From Regnicoccus frigidus (GTDB lineage Bacteria > Cyanobacteriota > Cyanobacteriia > PCC-6307 > Cyanobiaceae), in contig JAOANE010000001.1 in NCBI GenBank assembly GCA_025194985.1, forward strand, positions 1-40,490: a DNA stretch of 40,490 nucleotides, written 5' to 3'. Positions 21,933-30,330 of the stretch are shown one piece after another. Both the position numbers and the translations under genes were made by a program. Under the pieces are notes generated by a model that saw only the letters and a list, made by a program, of their open reading frames with translations, ran no database searches and was not told the DNA's origin. How positions within the stretch are numbered: position 1 is the first letter of the stretch; each line of letters opens with the position of its first letter.

Positions 21933-22934
21933 TCATTCGGTGCTCACCTTGCCACGGAAGGCAATATAGTTATAGATATTATAAAATAGCATGATTGGGA
22001 TCAGTACACCAATAAAGGTGAGCATGAACACCAGCGAACTCACCGACGCTGAGGCCTGAAAGATCGTGATCGACGGCGGAATCACCGCCGGGAAAACCAT
22101 TACACCTAAGCCAGCAAAGCTAACGACAAACAACAGAACGGTATAAACAAATGGCCATATCTCCTGCTCCATCGCCAAGCTGCGGAACAGCTGCACGATC
22201 AAGGCAATGCCCACGAGAGGCAACACCACAAAAAAGGGCAGAAAGGAGGGATCGAACAGTCGTTCGCGTAGCGACTCCGACACGAAGGGTGCCGTGACCG
22301 TGATCAGCAGGGCCCCACCAAGGGTGGTGGCAGCCGCCAGACGGGCGGTGCGAACGTGGAGCCGCTGCAGTTCACCGCTGGTTTTAAGGATCAGGTAAGT
22401 GGAACCGATCAGAACGTAGCCCTGGATGAGCGTAATAGCCACCAGCAGGCTGCTGGGGTTGACCCAGATCCAGACGGAGCCGGTGAAGTGGCCAGCGGCA
22501 TCGGTGGGGATGCCGGAGAGAACGGTGCCAAGGCAGATGCCCTGAGAGGCGGCAGCCACCAAGCTGCCGATGCCGAACATCAGATTCCAGGGACGCTTAT
22601 TGATGGAGTTCTCGCGGAATTCAAAAGCGACGGCCCGCAGGATCAGTCCCAGGATCATCAGATAGATGGGGCCATAGAGCGCCTTGAGGATGGTGCCGTA
22701 GGCCAGCGGAAAGGCCCCAAATAGAGCACCGCCCATCAGCACCAGCCAGGTTTCGTTGGCATCCCAGACATTGCCGAGGCTGGTCATCAGCACGCTGCGC
22801 TGGGTCTCACCCGTTGAGGTAAGCGACAGGATGCCCACCCCCAGATCAAAGCCATCGAGAATCACATAGAGCAGCAGGAACAGGGCCAGGATCACGAACC
22901 AGACCGTGGGCATGAACCATTCGAGGAAGTCCAT
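21933..22934 (-). CDS. cydB: Cytochrome bd-type quinol oxidase subunit II
   Basis: A 333-residue membrane protein with about nine helices. The N-terminal block FLEWFMPTVWFVILALFLLLYVILDGFDLGVGIL is the CydB hallmark, followed by WDANETWLVLMGGALFGAFPLAYG and LRAVAFEFRENS. With CydA it reduces oxygen to water using quinol, without pumping protons. It begins 2 bp after the cydA stop, so the two are co-transcribed. bd oxidases resist sulfide, which poisons heme-copper oxidases, so this pair could keep quinol oxidation running during sulfide oxidation. Confidence 0.93.
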   Translation of the reverse strand: MDFLEWFMPTVWFVILALFLLLYVILDGFDLGVGILSLTSTGETQRSVLMTSLGNVWDANETWLVLMGGALFGAFPLAYGTILKALYGPIYLMILGLILRAVAFEFRENSINKRPWNLMFGIGSLVAAASQGICLGTVLSGIPTDAAGHFTGSVWIWVNPSSLLVAITLIQGYVLIGSTYLILKTSGELQRLHVRTARLAAATTLGGALLITVTAPFVSESLRERLFDPSFLPFFVVLPLVGIALIVQLFRSLAMEQEIWPFVYTVLLFVVSFAGLGVMVFPAVIPPSITIFQASASVSSLVFMLTFIGVLIPIMLFYNIYNYIAFRGKVSTE

Positions 22935-22936
22935 GC

Positions 22937-24346
22937 TCAGGCGCTCGGGGTGGGGTTGGCAAGAACGCTGGCCCCTCCACCATTCGGGGGCTCGAGGCTG
23001 AGATTCGGGCCCTTGGCAATGATTTGGGAACCGAAGTAGAGCGCAAAGATCAGTAGCACCGTGTAGATCACGGCGAAACCGCTCAAGCTGGTGAGCACCT
23101 CTGCGGCGGGCAGGACCGAGGCCGCGTCAGCGGTGCGCAGCTGGCCATAGACGGTCCAGGGCTGGCGGCCCACGCAACGCACCACCCAGCCCGATTCGAT
23201 CGCCAGGTAGCCGGCCGGGGCCGAGAGGATCCAGGCCCAGCTGAACCAGGGCCACTGGCCTAAGCTGTCGGCGCTGAGGCGGCCGCGCCACCAGAACAGC
23301 AGGCTGAGGGCCATCAGGGCCGCTGCTGCCAGGCCGATCGCCACCATCACCCGGAAGGAATAGAAGAGCAGCCCCACCATGTGCGGCCGTTGGTCGGCGG
23401 GCCAGCTATTGAGACCCCGCAACGGCTGGCTGAGCTGGGGCCGTGTTTCCAGGATCCAGCTGAAGGCTCCAGGCAGCGCCAGGCTCCAGCGGTTGCTGCC
23501 GCTAGCCTCATCAGGGGCTGCCAGCACGCTCCAGGCGGGGGAGCTGCCGGCGGCCTGATCGTCCCAGAGGGCCTCGATTGCCGCCAGTTTGGTGGGCTGG
23601 TATTCGGCCACCTGCACAGCGCTTTCGTGGCCGGCCAGAATCTGCAGCGGCGCTACCGCCAGCAGGATCACCAGCGCCAGCTTGAAGGAGAACAGGAAAA
23701 ACTCCGGCGCCTTGCTGCGCATCAGCGACCAGGCACTGATCGCCGCCACTACGAGCATCGAAGTTTCCAGCGTGGCCAGGGCCATGTGGATCACACTTTT
23801 GACCATGAAGGGGTTATTGATCGCAGCAAAATAGTTCTGCACCTGGAAGTGACCATCGGAGAAGGTGCCGCCCGATGGGGTCTGCAGCCAGGAGTTGGCG
23901 CTGAGGATCCAGAACACCGAGAGGTTGGCGCCGAAGGCCACCATCACCGTGGAGAGGAAGTGGATGGCCGGCGGCACCCGCGTCCAGCCGTACAGCATGA
24001 TCCCGAGAAAACCGGCCTCGAGCATGAAGGCCATCGCCCCCTCAAAGCCCAGCACTGAGCCGAAGAAATCACCGGCGAATTCGGATAGGGGCGCCCAGTT
24101 GGTGCCGAACTGGAACTCCATCGGCAGCCCCGAGGCCACGCCGATGCCGAAGTTGAGCACGTAGAGCTTTGCCCAGAAGCGGCACTGGTGGTAATACAGG
24201 GGGTTGCGTGTGCGCAGCCAGATGGCTTCGAGTACCACCAGATAGATCGCCAGCCCAGTGGAGAGAACGGGCCAGAGCATGTGAAAGATCGCCGTCAGGG
24301 CGAACTGCAGCCGTGAGAGGACGATGGTGTCGGCAAGCCAGTTCAT
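22937..24346 (-). CDS. cydA: Cytochrome bd-type quinol oxidase subunit I
   Basis: A 469-residue subunit that carries the hemes. LSRLQFALTAIFHMLWPVLSTGLAIYL contains a heme-ligand histidine, FQFGTNWAPLSEFAGDFFGSVLGFEG is the family block, and LAGHESAVQVAEYQPTKLAAIEALW is the periplasmic quinol-binding region. GRQPWTVYGQLRT also matches. The Q loop is short, as in the cyanide-insensitive oxidase subclass (CioA-like). The ATG at 24346 is preferred over the upstream frame because family proteins begin near MNWLADTIVLSRLQF. The gene starts the cyd operon, and an inverted repeat at 24401-24440 lies in its promoter region. Confidence 0.93.
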   Translation of the reverse strand: MNWLADTIVLSRLQFALTAIFHMLWPVLSTGLAIYLVVLEAIWLRTRNPLYYHQCRFWAKLYVLNFGIGVASGLPMEFQFGTNWAPLSEFAGDFFGSVLGFEGAMAFMLEAGFLGIMLYGWTRVPPAIHFLSTVMVAFGANLSVFWILSANSWLQTPSGGTFSDGHFQVQNYFAAINNPFMVKSVIHMALATLETSMLVVAAISAWSLMRSKAPEFFLFSFKLALVILLAVAPLQILAGHESAVQVAEYQPTKLAAIEALWDDQAAGSSPAWSVLAAPDEASGSNRWSLALPGAFSWILETRPQLSQPLRGLNSWPADQRPHMVGLLFYSFRVMVAIGLAAAALMALSLLFWWRGRLSADSLGQWPWFSWAWILSAPAGYLAIESGWVVRCVGRQPWTVYGQLRTADAASVLPAAEVLTSLSGFAVIYTVLLIFALYFGSQIIAKGPNLSLEPPNGGGASVLANPTPSA

Positions 24347-24400
24347 GGAGAAGCTGCGGCGGAGAGGTGCGGGAGCGACACCGTGACAACAAGCCGGCCA

Positions 24401-24440
24401 GCTTGCCAAGCTTTGATAGTGGCACCAGTCTGTGGCAAGC
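24401..24440. promoter_or_regulatory. Inverted repeat upstream of cydA
   Basis: GCTTGCCA at 24401-24408 and TGGCAAGC at 24433-24440 are perfect 8-bp arms separated by 24 bp, 55 bp upstream of the cydA start. On the minus strand the distal arm contains TTGCCA, which might act as a -35 element. It is a candidate regulator site for the oxidase operon. Confidence 0.4.
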
Positions 24441-24704
24441 TAGGACAAGCCGTGGGGGTGCAATGGAATGTTGCAATCACCATTCTGTTGCTGGCGAATT
24501 CACAAAGGGGATGTTTCCACCCTTTGCTGGCCCTTTGCGGCCGTGGCCCGTTCCGCGGAGTCTGCATAGGCTGCCTTTGACGCTTGTTGGTCGACCTCAT
24601 ACCCCAACCATCCACGGCGCGCAGGTTCTGCGCTTTGCTCTGCAGCATTGCCCTGAGCGGCCTGGTGGGGCGGTGGAACGTGACCGGCATGGGGGTCACG
24701 TCAC
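24410..24704. other. Gene-free region between cydA and the transposase remnant
   Basis: Apart from the cydA promoter repeat I see no coding sequence here that resembles any family. It may be the decayed 5' part of the insertion element, but I cannot align it. Confidence 0.4.
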
Positions 24705-25000
24705 CACCGGATCGTCGACAACTACGCCACGCATAAGCACGCCAAAGTCCGCACCTGGCTGGCCCAGCGGACCCGTTTCCCTATCCACTACACCCCCACC
24801 TACGCCTCCTGGCTTAACCAGGTGGAGCGTTGGTTTGGAATCATCACGCAGCGGGCGATCCGCCGCGGCAACATCTCCAGCATCAAGGAGCTGATCGGCA
24901 AAATCAAGCAATTCATCGCCGCCTACAACTAGACCAAGGCCCCGTTCAGCTGGACGGCTACGGCGGTTTCAATCCTGGAGAAGCTCCAAAGACTTTGCTC
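24705..25000 (+). pseudogene. IS630-type transposase remnant
   Basis: The plus strand encodes the C-terminal third of an IS630-family DDE transposase: HRIVDNYATHKHAKVRTWL with the second aspartate, then HYTPTYASWLNQVERWFGIITQRAIRRG with the catalytic glutamate. It continues through KIKQFIAAYN to an in-frame TAG at 24930, after which the frame goes on (TKAPFSWTATAVSILEKLQRL) to about 25000. The 5' two thirds, including the first aspartate, are gone. No terminal inverted repeats are found. It is a dead relic. Confidence 0.8.
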
Positions 25001-25182
25001 GCATATTTCCTGTATTCCACAATCTGCCTGCACAAAGCGCACTGTTCTGGCTCAGCTTGCCATGCCTGCTGAAAAATTGCTGCTCGCAGGGATGGGGGCC
25101 GCGCTCGATCGCGCCTTTGGCAGGCTATCGCCACATGGCACCACTTACCATGACGAAAAACAAGAGCATCTACATGGTGATG

Positions 25183-26025
25183 CTACAAACCTGGTTGGAC
25201 CGGTGACTTGGTGGCATCCAACAACTTATCGGCTAGGGCCTGCTTCATGGATTTCAAGAGGGAATGAGCTGATTCCAGGGTGCAGACGTTCCTGCAGAAG
25301 AAACAGACACCTCTAGGACTTCGCTTCTCCATACGGACGAGGTCAGCGCCAGCCGCTGAGTTGAAGGCCTCCGCCTTCTTCTGCAAGCTGCTGCAGGGCA
25401 TACTCAGATCACGTGAAGCATAAGTATTCACTTCCTGCCATAGATCCCGAAACACGGCAAACATCCTTGCCGCCCTATCTGCCCGTTTGATGATCGGCGC
25501 CGAACTACCTGCAGCCTTTGCTCCCGAGAGCGCGCCTAAGAATTTCTGAAAGGCAGTGCTGGTGTCGGGCAGATTGTTTTTCAGCTGCCCCTTGTCACGG
25601 AGAAAGGCTCCTGTGTGGCGCATGGCGATAGCGAGAATATCCTCTTCAGGACTGGTATTCACCAATCCTCGCCGCCACGCGTGTGTGTAGTACATGCGCT
25701 CGGACACGACGAGCGGAGCGCCGACCACCAGCCCGGCAGCACCTTGCGGCGTATTAGGAATCTCGCATCCTATGGGCGATCCACTGGCAGGAGGTTGACA
25801 AGGAATGAAGCGCAGGCTTCGATCAGGCCCTATGGGGAAACCATAGTGTGGTACTTCGGCGACCGGTCTGATCTCCCCCTGAAAGCGCACCCGGATCCAG
25901 GGGTCGTCGTCATTGCTCCATCGGATCAGAGCTTTATCCAGATCCACGAGCAGCGACCCCTGGGCAGGAAGCATCCAGAGGGTGGATACCAGCAGGGAAA
26001 CCAGATGGCTTTTGTTCAGGTGCAT
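25183..26025 (-). CDS. Secreted protein of unknown function with C-terminal cysteine cluster
   Basis: A 280-residue protein with a probable signal peptide (residues 1-23, SHLVSLLVSTLWMLPAQG). The mature part has an early beta-rich segment (DDDPWIRVRFQGEIRPVAEVPHYGFPIGPDRSLRFIPCQPP), a helical middle, and a C-terminal CFFCRNVC cluster that could bind metal or form disulfides. I recognise no family. It lies next to an insertion-element relic and just upstream of, and divergent from, the N-ATPase operon. The start is the ATG at 26025, which gives the clean signal peptide. Confidence 0.6.
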   Translation of the reverse strand: MHLNKSHLVSLLVSTLWMLPAQGSLLVDLDKALIRWSNDDDPWIRVRFQGEIRPVAEVPHYGFPIGPDRSLRFIPCQPPASGSPIGCEIPNTPQGAAGLVVGAPLVVSERMYYTHAWRRGLVNTSPEEDILAIAMRHTGAFLRDKGQLKNNLPDTSTAFQKFLGALSGAKAAGSSAPIIKRADRAARMFAVFRDLWQEVNTYASRDLSMPCSSLQKKAEAFNSAAGADLVRMEKRSPRGVCFFCRNVCTLESAHSLLKSMKQALADKLLDATKSPVQPGL

Positions 26026-26126
26026 GTGCTCAGAGGGCAGAAGCCCACCCCAGAAGGCTAGAAAAAAGGAGAATGGTTGTCCACCGGACCTGGCGGCAAC
26101 CAGGGAAATGAGTCAAAACTGGGCCC

Positions 26127-27506
26127 ATGGCATTGGAAAAAACCAACAGAGGTACTGTCGTTGCAGTTCGGGAGAGCGTTGTTGATGTGCATTTTCCTCA
26201 ACAACTTCCGTCACTATTGAATCGATTGGATGCTGGAGAAGATGGCCATGTCGTGATTGAAGTAGTCAGCCATCTCAGCACCGAGGTCGTGCGGTGCATC
26301 GCCTTGACCACGGCCTCAGGGCTGGCGAGGGGCTCACTTGTTATCGACACTGGTCATTCGTTAAGGGTTCCAGTCGGCAAACAACTGCTGGGACGCATGT
26401 TAAATGTATTCGGGGAGGCTATCGATCAGGGTGATCGAATCGAGGGCGTGGCCCGGCGATCCATTCACCAATCCACCGTTCCATTAGTCGAACTATCGAC
26501 CCATCCGGAAATTCTGGAAACGGGCATCAAGATAATCGATATCCTGACTCCAGTGGAACGTGGTGGCAAGGCGGGGCTATTCGGTGGGGCCGGAGTGGGG
26601 AAGACAGTGCTGATCATGGAAATGATCCACAACATGGTGCGTCACCATCAAGGGATTAGCCTGTTTTGCGGAATCGGAGAAAGAAGTAGAGAGGGAGAAG
26701 ATCTTTATCGCGCCATGCAAAACGCGGAGCTTCTGGACAAGACCGTGATGGTCTTCGGTCAGATGAGCAAGCCGCCGGGTGCCCGTTACAGGGTAGGCCA
26801 CGCAGCTCTAACGATGGCTGAATACTTTCGTGATGACGCTCACCAAGATGTGCTGCTGCTAATAGATAATATTTATCGTTTCATTCAGGCAGGCCAGGAA
26901 GTCTCTGGTTTAATGGGGGAACTGCCATCCAAGGTCGGCTACCAACCGGCCTTGGCCTCTGAGCTGGCGGCGCTTGAGGAACGGATCTCCAGCACCTCCT
27001 CGGGGGCGATCACCTCGATTCAGGCTGTGTATGTTCCAGCTGACGACTTCACAGACCCCGCAGCCGTACATACGTTCGGTCACCTCTCCTCCACAATTCT
27101 GCTATCACGTAAGCGGGCCAGCCAGGGCTTCTATCCTGCTGTTGATAGCCTTGGCTCGAATTCCAAAATGCTGATGAGTGGCATCGCCGGCCAGCGCCAC
27201 TATTCCATCGCGCTTGCCGTTAGAGAAGCTCTGGCAACCTACGAAGAACTGAAAGATCTCATTGCGATGCTGGGGATCGAGGAGTTGTCTTCCTATGATC
27301 GCAAGTTAGTAAACCGGGCTCGGCGACTGGAAAAGTTTCTCACACAACCTTTCTTCACTACCGAGCAATTCACCGGCAAACCCGGTCGACATGTGAAACT
27401 TATCGACGCTCTGGAGGGATGTGAACGGATCCTCAACGATGATTTCGCTCAAGTTCCCGAATCCGCGCTCTACATGATTGGTACCATTGACGAGGCTGTG
27501 GCCTGA
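26127..27506 (+). CDS. atpD: N-ATPase subunit beta
   Basis: The catalytic subunit of a Na+-type F1 ATPase, 459 residues. The P loop GGAGVGKT is near residue 156, followed by the catalytic GERSREGEDLY with E. The Walker B equivalent is VLLLIDNIYRFIQAGQE. It opens the operon order D-C-Q-R-B-E-F-A-G that is diagnostic of N-ATPases, which are distinct from the housekeeping cyanobacterial ATP synthase. The upstream Shine-Dalgarno site is weak. Its stop overlaps the atpC start (TGATG). Codon use is less GC-rich than in the core genes, consistent with lateral transfer. Confidence 0.93.
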   Translation: MALEKTNRGTVVAVRESVVDVHFPQQLPSLLNRLDAGEDGHVVIEVVSHLSTEVVRCIALTTASGLARGSLVIDTGHSLRVPVGKQLLGRMLNVFGEAIDQGDRIEGVARRSIHQSTVPLVELSTHPEILETGIKIIDILTPVERGGKAGLFGGAGVGKTVLIMEMIHNMVRHHQGISLFCGIGERSREGEDLYRAMQNAELLDKTVMVFGQMSKPPGARYRVGHAALTMAEYFRDDAHQDVLLLIDNIYRFIQAGQEVSGLMGELPSKVGYQPALASELAALEERISSTSSGAITSIQAVYVPADDFTDPAAVHTFGHLSSTILLSRKRASQGFYPAVDSLGSNSKMLMSGIAGQRHYSIALAVREALATYEELKDLIAMLGIEELSSYDRKLVNRARRLEKFLTQPFFTTEQFTGKPGRHVKLIDALEGCERILNDDFAQVPESALYMIGTIDEAVA

Positions 27507-27895
27507 TGGAGTTGCAGGTGCTGGCGCCCTTTGAGGAGATCCTTCGGGCCGATGTCGTTAAGGTGCTGGCGGAGAGCCAAAGCGGATACTTCGCTCTGCT
27601 TCCGCATCATGCCGATCTGGTGAGCACCCTGGTCCCAGGGATTCTTTCATATGAATACTTAGATGGTCGCGATGGATTCGTGGCAGTGGACGAGGGACTT
27701 CTGCTCAAGAGAGGGAGTCAGTTGATGGTCACAGTTCGTCAAGGCGTGGCAGGAGGATCCCTGGAGACGTTGCAAAAGACAGTGGTGGAAAAGTTTCAGG
27801 CCCTTGATGTGCGGGAAGAGCAGGCTCGTGCCGTACTGGCGAGACTAGAAGCCAGCTTTGTGCATGGCCTGGCGGGGCTGGGAGAGTGGGGATGA
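27506..27895 (+). CDS. atpC: N-ATPase subunit epsilon
   Basis: A 129-residue epsilon subunit with the N-terminal beta sandwich (LQVLAPFEEILRADVVKVLAESQSGYFALLPHHADLVSTLVPGILSYE) and the C-terminal helical pair. The HHAD block and following L(V)PG are family hallmarks. The start overlaps the atpD stop by 1 base, and the stop overlaps the next start (ATGA), so translation is coupled on both sides. Confidence 0.9.
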   Translation: MELQVLAPFEEILRADVVKVLAESQSGYFALLPHHADLVSTLVPGILSYEYLDGRDGFVAVDEGLLLKRGSQLMVTVRQGVAGGSLETLQKTVVEKFQALDVREEQARAVLARLEASFVHGLAGLGEWG

Positions 27896-28212
27896 GACCG
27901 ACTAGCGGCAAGAGTTTCCGACCCCGGCAAAAGCCACCATCGCTTGCCTCTCAAGTGCGGTATAAGGCCGAAAGTCGGCTTCGCGCCAAGGCTGAGGGTG
28001 ATCGGAACATCGTGATTAGGGGGCTTGGTCTATCTGGAATGGTGGGCTGGTCTGTAACCCTGCCGGCACTGCTTGGTCTTGCGCTGGGGATGTGGATTGA
28101 CAGGCGTTTCCCCAACTCCTATTCATGGACATTAATGTTCTTAATACTCGGAATCGTGCTGGGCTGTTGGAACGCCTGGCGATGGATGCAACAGCAGCAG
28201 GACGAGCCATAA
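27892..28212 (+). CDS. atpQ: N-ATPase accessory protein AtpQ (AtpZ/AtpI-like)
   Basis: A 106-residue membrane protein with a basic N-terminal stretch and two helices (about 45-70 and 78-98). The helix-loop GLALGMWIDRRFPNSYSWTLMFLILGIVLGC matches the AtpZ/AtpI superfamily, which helps assembly of the c-ring or imports Mg2+. In N-ATPase operons this position is AtpQ. The start ATG overlaps the atpC stop. Confidence 0.82.
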   Translation: MRPTSGKSFRPRQKPPSLASQVRYKAESRLRAKAEGDRNIVIRGLGLSGMVGWSVTLPALLGLALGMWIDRRFPNSYSWTLMFLILGIVLGCWNAWRWMQQQQDEP

Positions 28213-28224
28213 TGGTCAGGTCCT

Positions 28225-28551
28225 TTGTCTCTGAATTCTAGCGTGGCAGCACTTCTCGCTAACGTTTCACTTCTGATAGCCCTGCTTGTCGGGTTTGTAC
28301 TGGGTCTGTGCTTTTTCACCTCTCTATGGCTCACAGTGCGCCATCTACCTCGCTCCTCCAATCCGGTGCTACTGATGCTTGGAAGCGGGCTGGCAAGGGT
28401 TGCCATAGCAGTTCCTGTTTTCTATTTTGTGGCCGCAGGCCAGTGGCAACGTGTGGCTGCCGCCCTACTGGGTTTTGTACTCGCCCGCTCTCTGCTGATC
28501 CTCCGCTGGCGCCCCATCCCTTCAACAGAGCCTACTTTTCTGGATGACTAA
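28225..28551 (+). CDS. atpR: N-ATPase subunit AtpR
   Basis: A 108-residue, three-helix membrane protein unique to N-ATPase operons. Polar and basic residues inside the helices (SLWLTVRHL, GSGLARVAIAVPVF, GFVLARSLLILRW) match the AtpR family, whose arginines are proposed to interact with the extra carboxylate of subunit c. The first codon is TTG at 28225; GTG at 28243 is an alternative start. Confidence 0.8.
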   Translation: MSLNSSVAALLANVSLLIALLVGFVLGLCFFTSLWLTVRHLPRSSNPVLLMLGSGLARVAIAVPVFYFVAAGQWQRVAAALLGFVLARSLLILRWRPIPSTEPTFLDD

Positions 28552-28554
28552 GGC

Positions 28555-29268
28555 ATGCAGCTAAGCCCCGATACGAACGTGATTGCAAGCTGGGGGCCTT
28601 GGACACTCAGTGCCACCATAGTCTTCACCTGGCTCACGATAGCCGTGCTGGTCGGCTTCTCCCTGTGGTTAGGGCGAGGCCTAAGCGCCGAAGGCATTCC
28701 CTCCCACGTGCAATCTATTGTTGAGACTATTGTTGAGGAAATCTGCCAACAAATTGAGGATGTTACACAGCAAGATCCAACTCTTTACCTACCCTTCGTT
28801 GGTAGCCTATTTTTATTCATTGTAACCGCCAACATTCTGACAATCATTCCCGGCTTCGAGCCGCCAACCGGTTCACTTTCGACTACCGTAGCACTTTCGA
28901 TTTGTGTATTTTTTGCGGTTCCCATTTATGGCATTGGTCATTTAGGCTTGCGCCGCTACCTACTCTCCTACTTGAAGCCAACACCGCTGATGTTGCCCTT
29001 TCAGATCATCGGTGAGTTCTCTCGAACGGTTGCGCTTGCAATGCGTCTGTTTGGCAATATAATGAGCGGAAGCCTGATCACAGCTATCCTTCTGTCCATT
29101 GTGCCGTTCTTTATCCCGGCTCTGATGCAGGCGATGGGACTTGTTTTTGGAGTGATTCAGGCCTATGTCTTCGCGGTGCTTTCGTTGGTCTATATCTCAT
29201 CAGCGGCTAGCATTAGTGATGAATCCCGGGGTTACTCCCCCGTCAAAAAAACTGGAGCCCCCCCATGA
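28555..29268 (+). CDS. atpB: N-ATPase subunit a
   Basis: A 237-residue Fo subunit a with five to six helices. The key helix LMLPFQIIGEFSRTVALAMRLFGNIMSGSLI contains the essential arginine (AMRLFGN), and the last helices follow (FGVIQAYVFAVLSLVYISSA). It forms the ion channel that couples Na+ or H+ flow to rotation of the c ring. It starts 3 bp after atpR and its stop overlaps the atpE start (ATGA). Confidence 0.92.
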   Translation: MQLSPDTNVIASWGPWTLSATIVFTWLTIAVLVGFSLWLGRGLSAEGIPSHVQSIVETIVEEICQQIEDVTQQDPTLYLPFVGSLFLFIVTANILTIIPGFEPPTGSLSTTVALSICVFFAVPIYGIGHLGLRRYLLSYLKPTPLMLPFQIIGEFSRTVALAMRLFGNIMSGSLITAILLSIVPFFIPALMQAMGLVFGVIQAYVFAVLSLVYISSAASISDESRGYSPVKKTGAPP

Positions 29269-29534
29269 GTGACCTCGCCCTAATAGGCATAGCCTCCATC
29301 GCTGGAGCCGCCTTTACGATGGCCGTGGGCTCGATTGGCCCTGCCCTGGGGGAAGGCTGGGCGGTTGCACGCGCTTTGGGAGCGTTGGCCCAGCAGCCTG
29401 ATAAGGCCAATGTAATTACCCGCACCCTCTTTGTTGGGCTGGCGATGGTTGAGTCAACCGCCATTTATTGCCTGGTTGTAGCGATGGTCCTGATTTTCGT
29501 TAATCCATTTTGGATTTATTTCAAAGGACTCTGA
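29265..29534 (+). CDS. atpE: N-ATPase subunit c, Na+-type
   Basis: An 89-residue hairpin that makes the rotor ring. The ion carboxylate is E63 in MVESTAIY, followed by S64, T65 and Y68, the Na+-liganding set of Ilyobacter-type rings. The first helix has a second glutamate, E30 in GPALGEG, at the place of the glutamine ligand, which is a hallmark of N-ATPases. The QQPD loop is conserved. It overlaps atpB by 4 bp and is followed 1 bp later by atpF. Confidence 0.93.
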   Translation: MSDLALIGIASIAGAAFTMAVGSIGPALGEGWAVARALGALAQQPDKANVITRTLFVGLAMVESTAIYCLVVAMVLIFVNPFWIYFKGL

Positions 29535-29535
29535 C

Positions 29536-30330
29536 ATGCTTGTTGACTGGTTTATTGTTGCGGCCCAGATTTTTAATTTTTTACTCCTTGTAGCCCTGCT
29601 TCGCTGGGTTCTCTACGATCCAATCCGCAATGTAATTCGAAAGCGTCGGGATCGAATCATGCACGACATCGAGAAAGCAAAAGAATTTCAGCAAACGGCC
29701 CAGGGGGAAATGGAGGAGCAGCAGCGCCTCCGCCGTGATCTTGAAGCGCATCATCAGCAGCTCCTCGCCGAGGCCAATGCCGACGTGCAGGCGCAGCGTA
29801 ATGATCAGCTCAGTCGCATGCGCAATGAGCTGGATGAGCTACGCCATCGCAGTTATCTGTCGCTCAAAGAAGAGAAGGAGGCCTGCCTCCTGACTGTGAG
29901 TCAGCGAGTCCTTCAGGAGAGTCAGTCCATTGCACGCAAGGCGCTAAAGGATCTAGCCAACGCCAATCTTGAGCATCAGATTGTGGATGTGTTTCTCGAT
30001 AGGCTGAAGCATCTTGAGCCCTTCGAGCGAAATTCAATTCAGGTAAAGGATGGGAAAAGTAATGGACCTATCACGGTCCGTACCTCATTCCCCCTTTCAG
30101 CGGAACTCCGTCAGGCTCTGATTGATCAGTTGCTTGCGTCTCTCGCTTGCAACGGATGTGTAACATTCATCGATGATCCCCTGTTCCCCATTGGCATCCA
30201 GCTTGGGATTGAAGGGAAAGCGATCCGCTGGACGCTGGATCACTACCTTAGCGATCTCGATCAACATCTAACCAAGGCCCTCCTTCCGAACAGCGGCTCC
30301 CTTCATGACTCAGCGACAACATCAGCTTGA
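29536..30330 (+). CDS. atpF: N-ATPase subunit b (long, delta-like C terminus)
   Basis: A 264-residue stator subunit. The N-terminal helix IVAAQIFNFLLLVALLRWVLYDPI anchors it, then a long coiled coil (residues about 35-160) follows. The C-terminal third (VRTSFPLSAELRQALIDQLL, then IGIQLGIEGKAIRWTLDHYL) resembles the F1-binding part of subunit delta. No separate atpH is present, so b probably performs both roles. It overlaps the atpA start by 26 bp. Confidence 0.88.
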   Translation: MLVDWFIVAAQIFNFLLLVALLRWVLYDPIRNVIRKRRDRIMHDIEKAKEFQQTAQGEMEEQQRLRRDLEAHHQQLLAEANADVQAQRNDQLSRMRNELDELRHRSYLSLKEEKEACLLTVSQRVLQESQSIARKALKDLANANLEHQIVDVFLDRLKHLEPFERNSIQVKDGKSNGPITVRTSFPLSAELRQALIDQLLASLACNGCVTFIDDPLFPIGIQLGIEGKAIRWTLDHYLSDLDQHLTKALLPNSGSLHDSATTSA

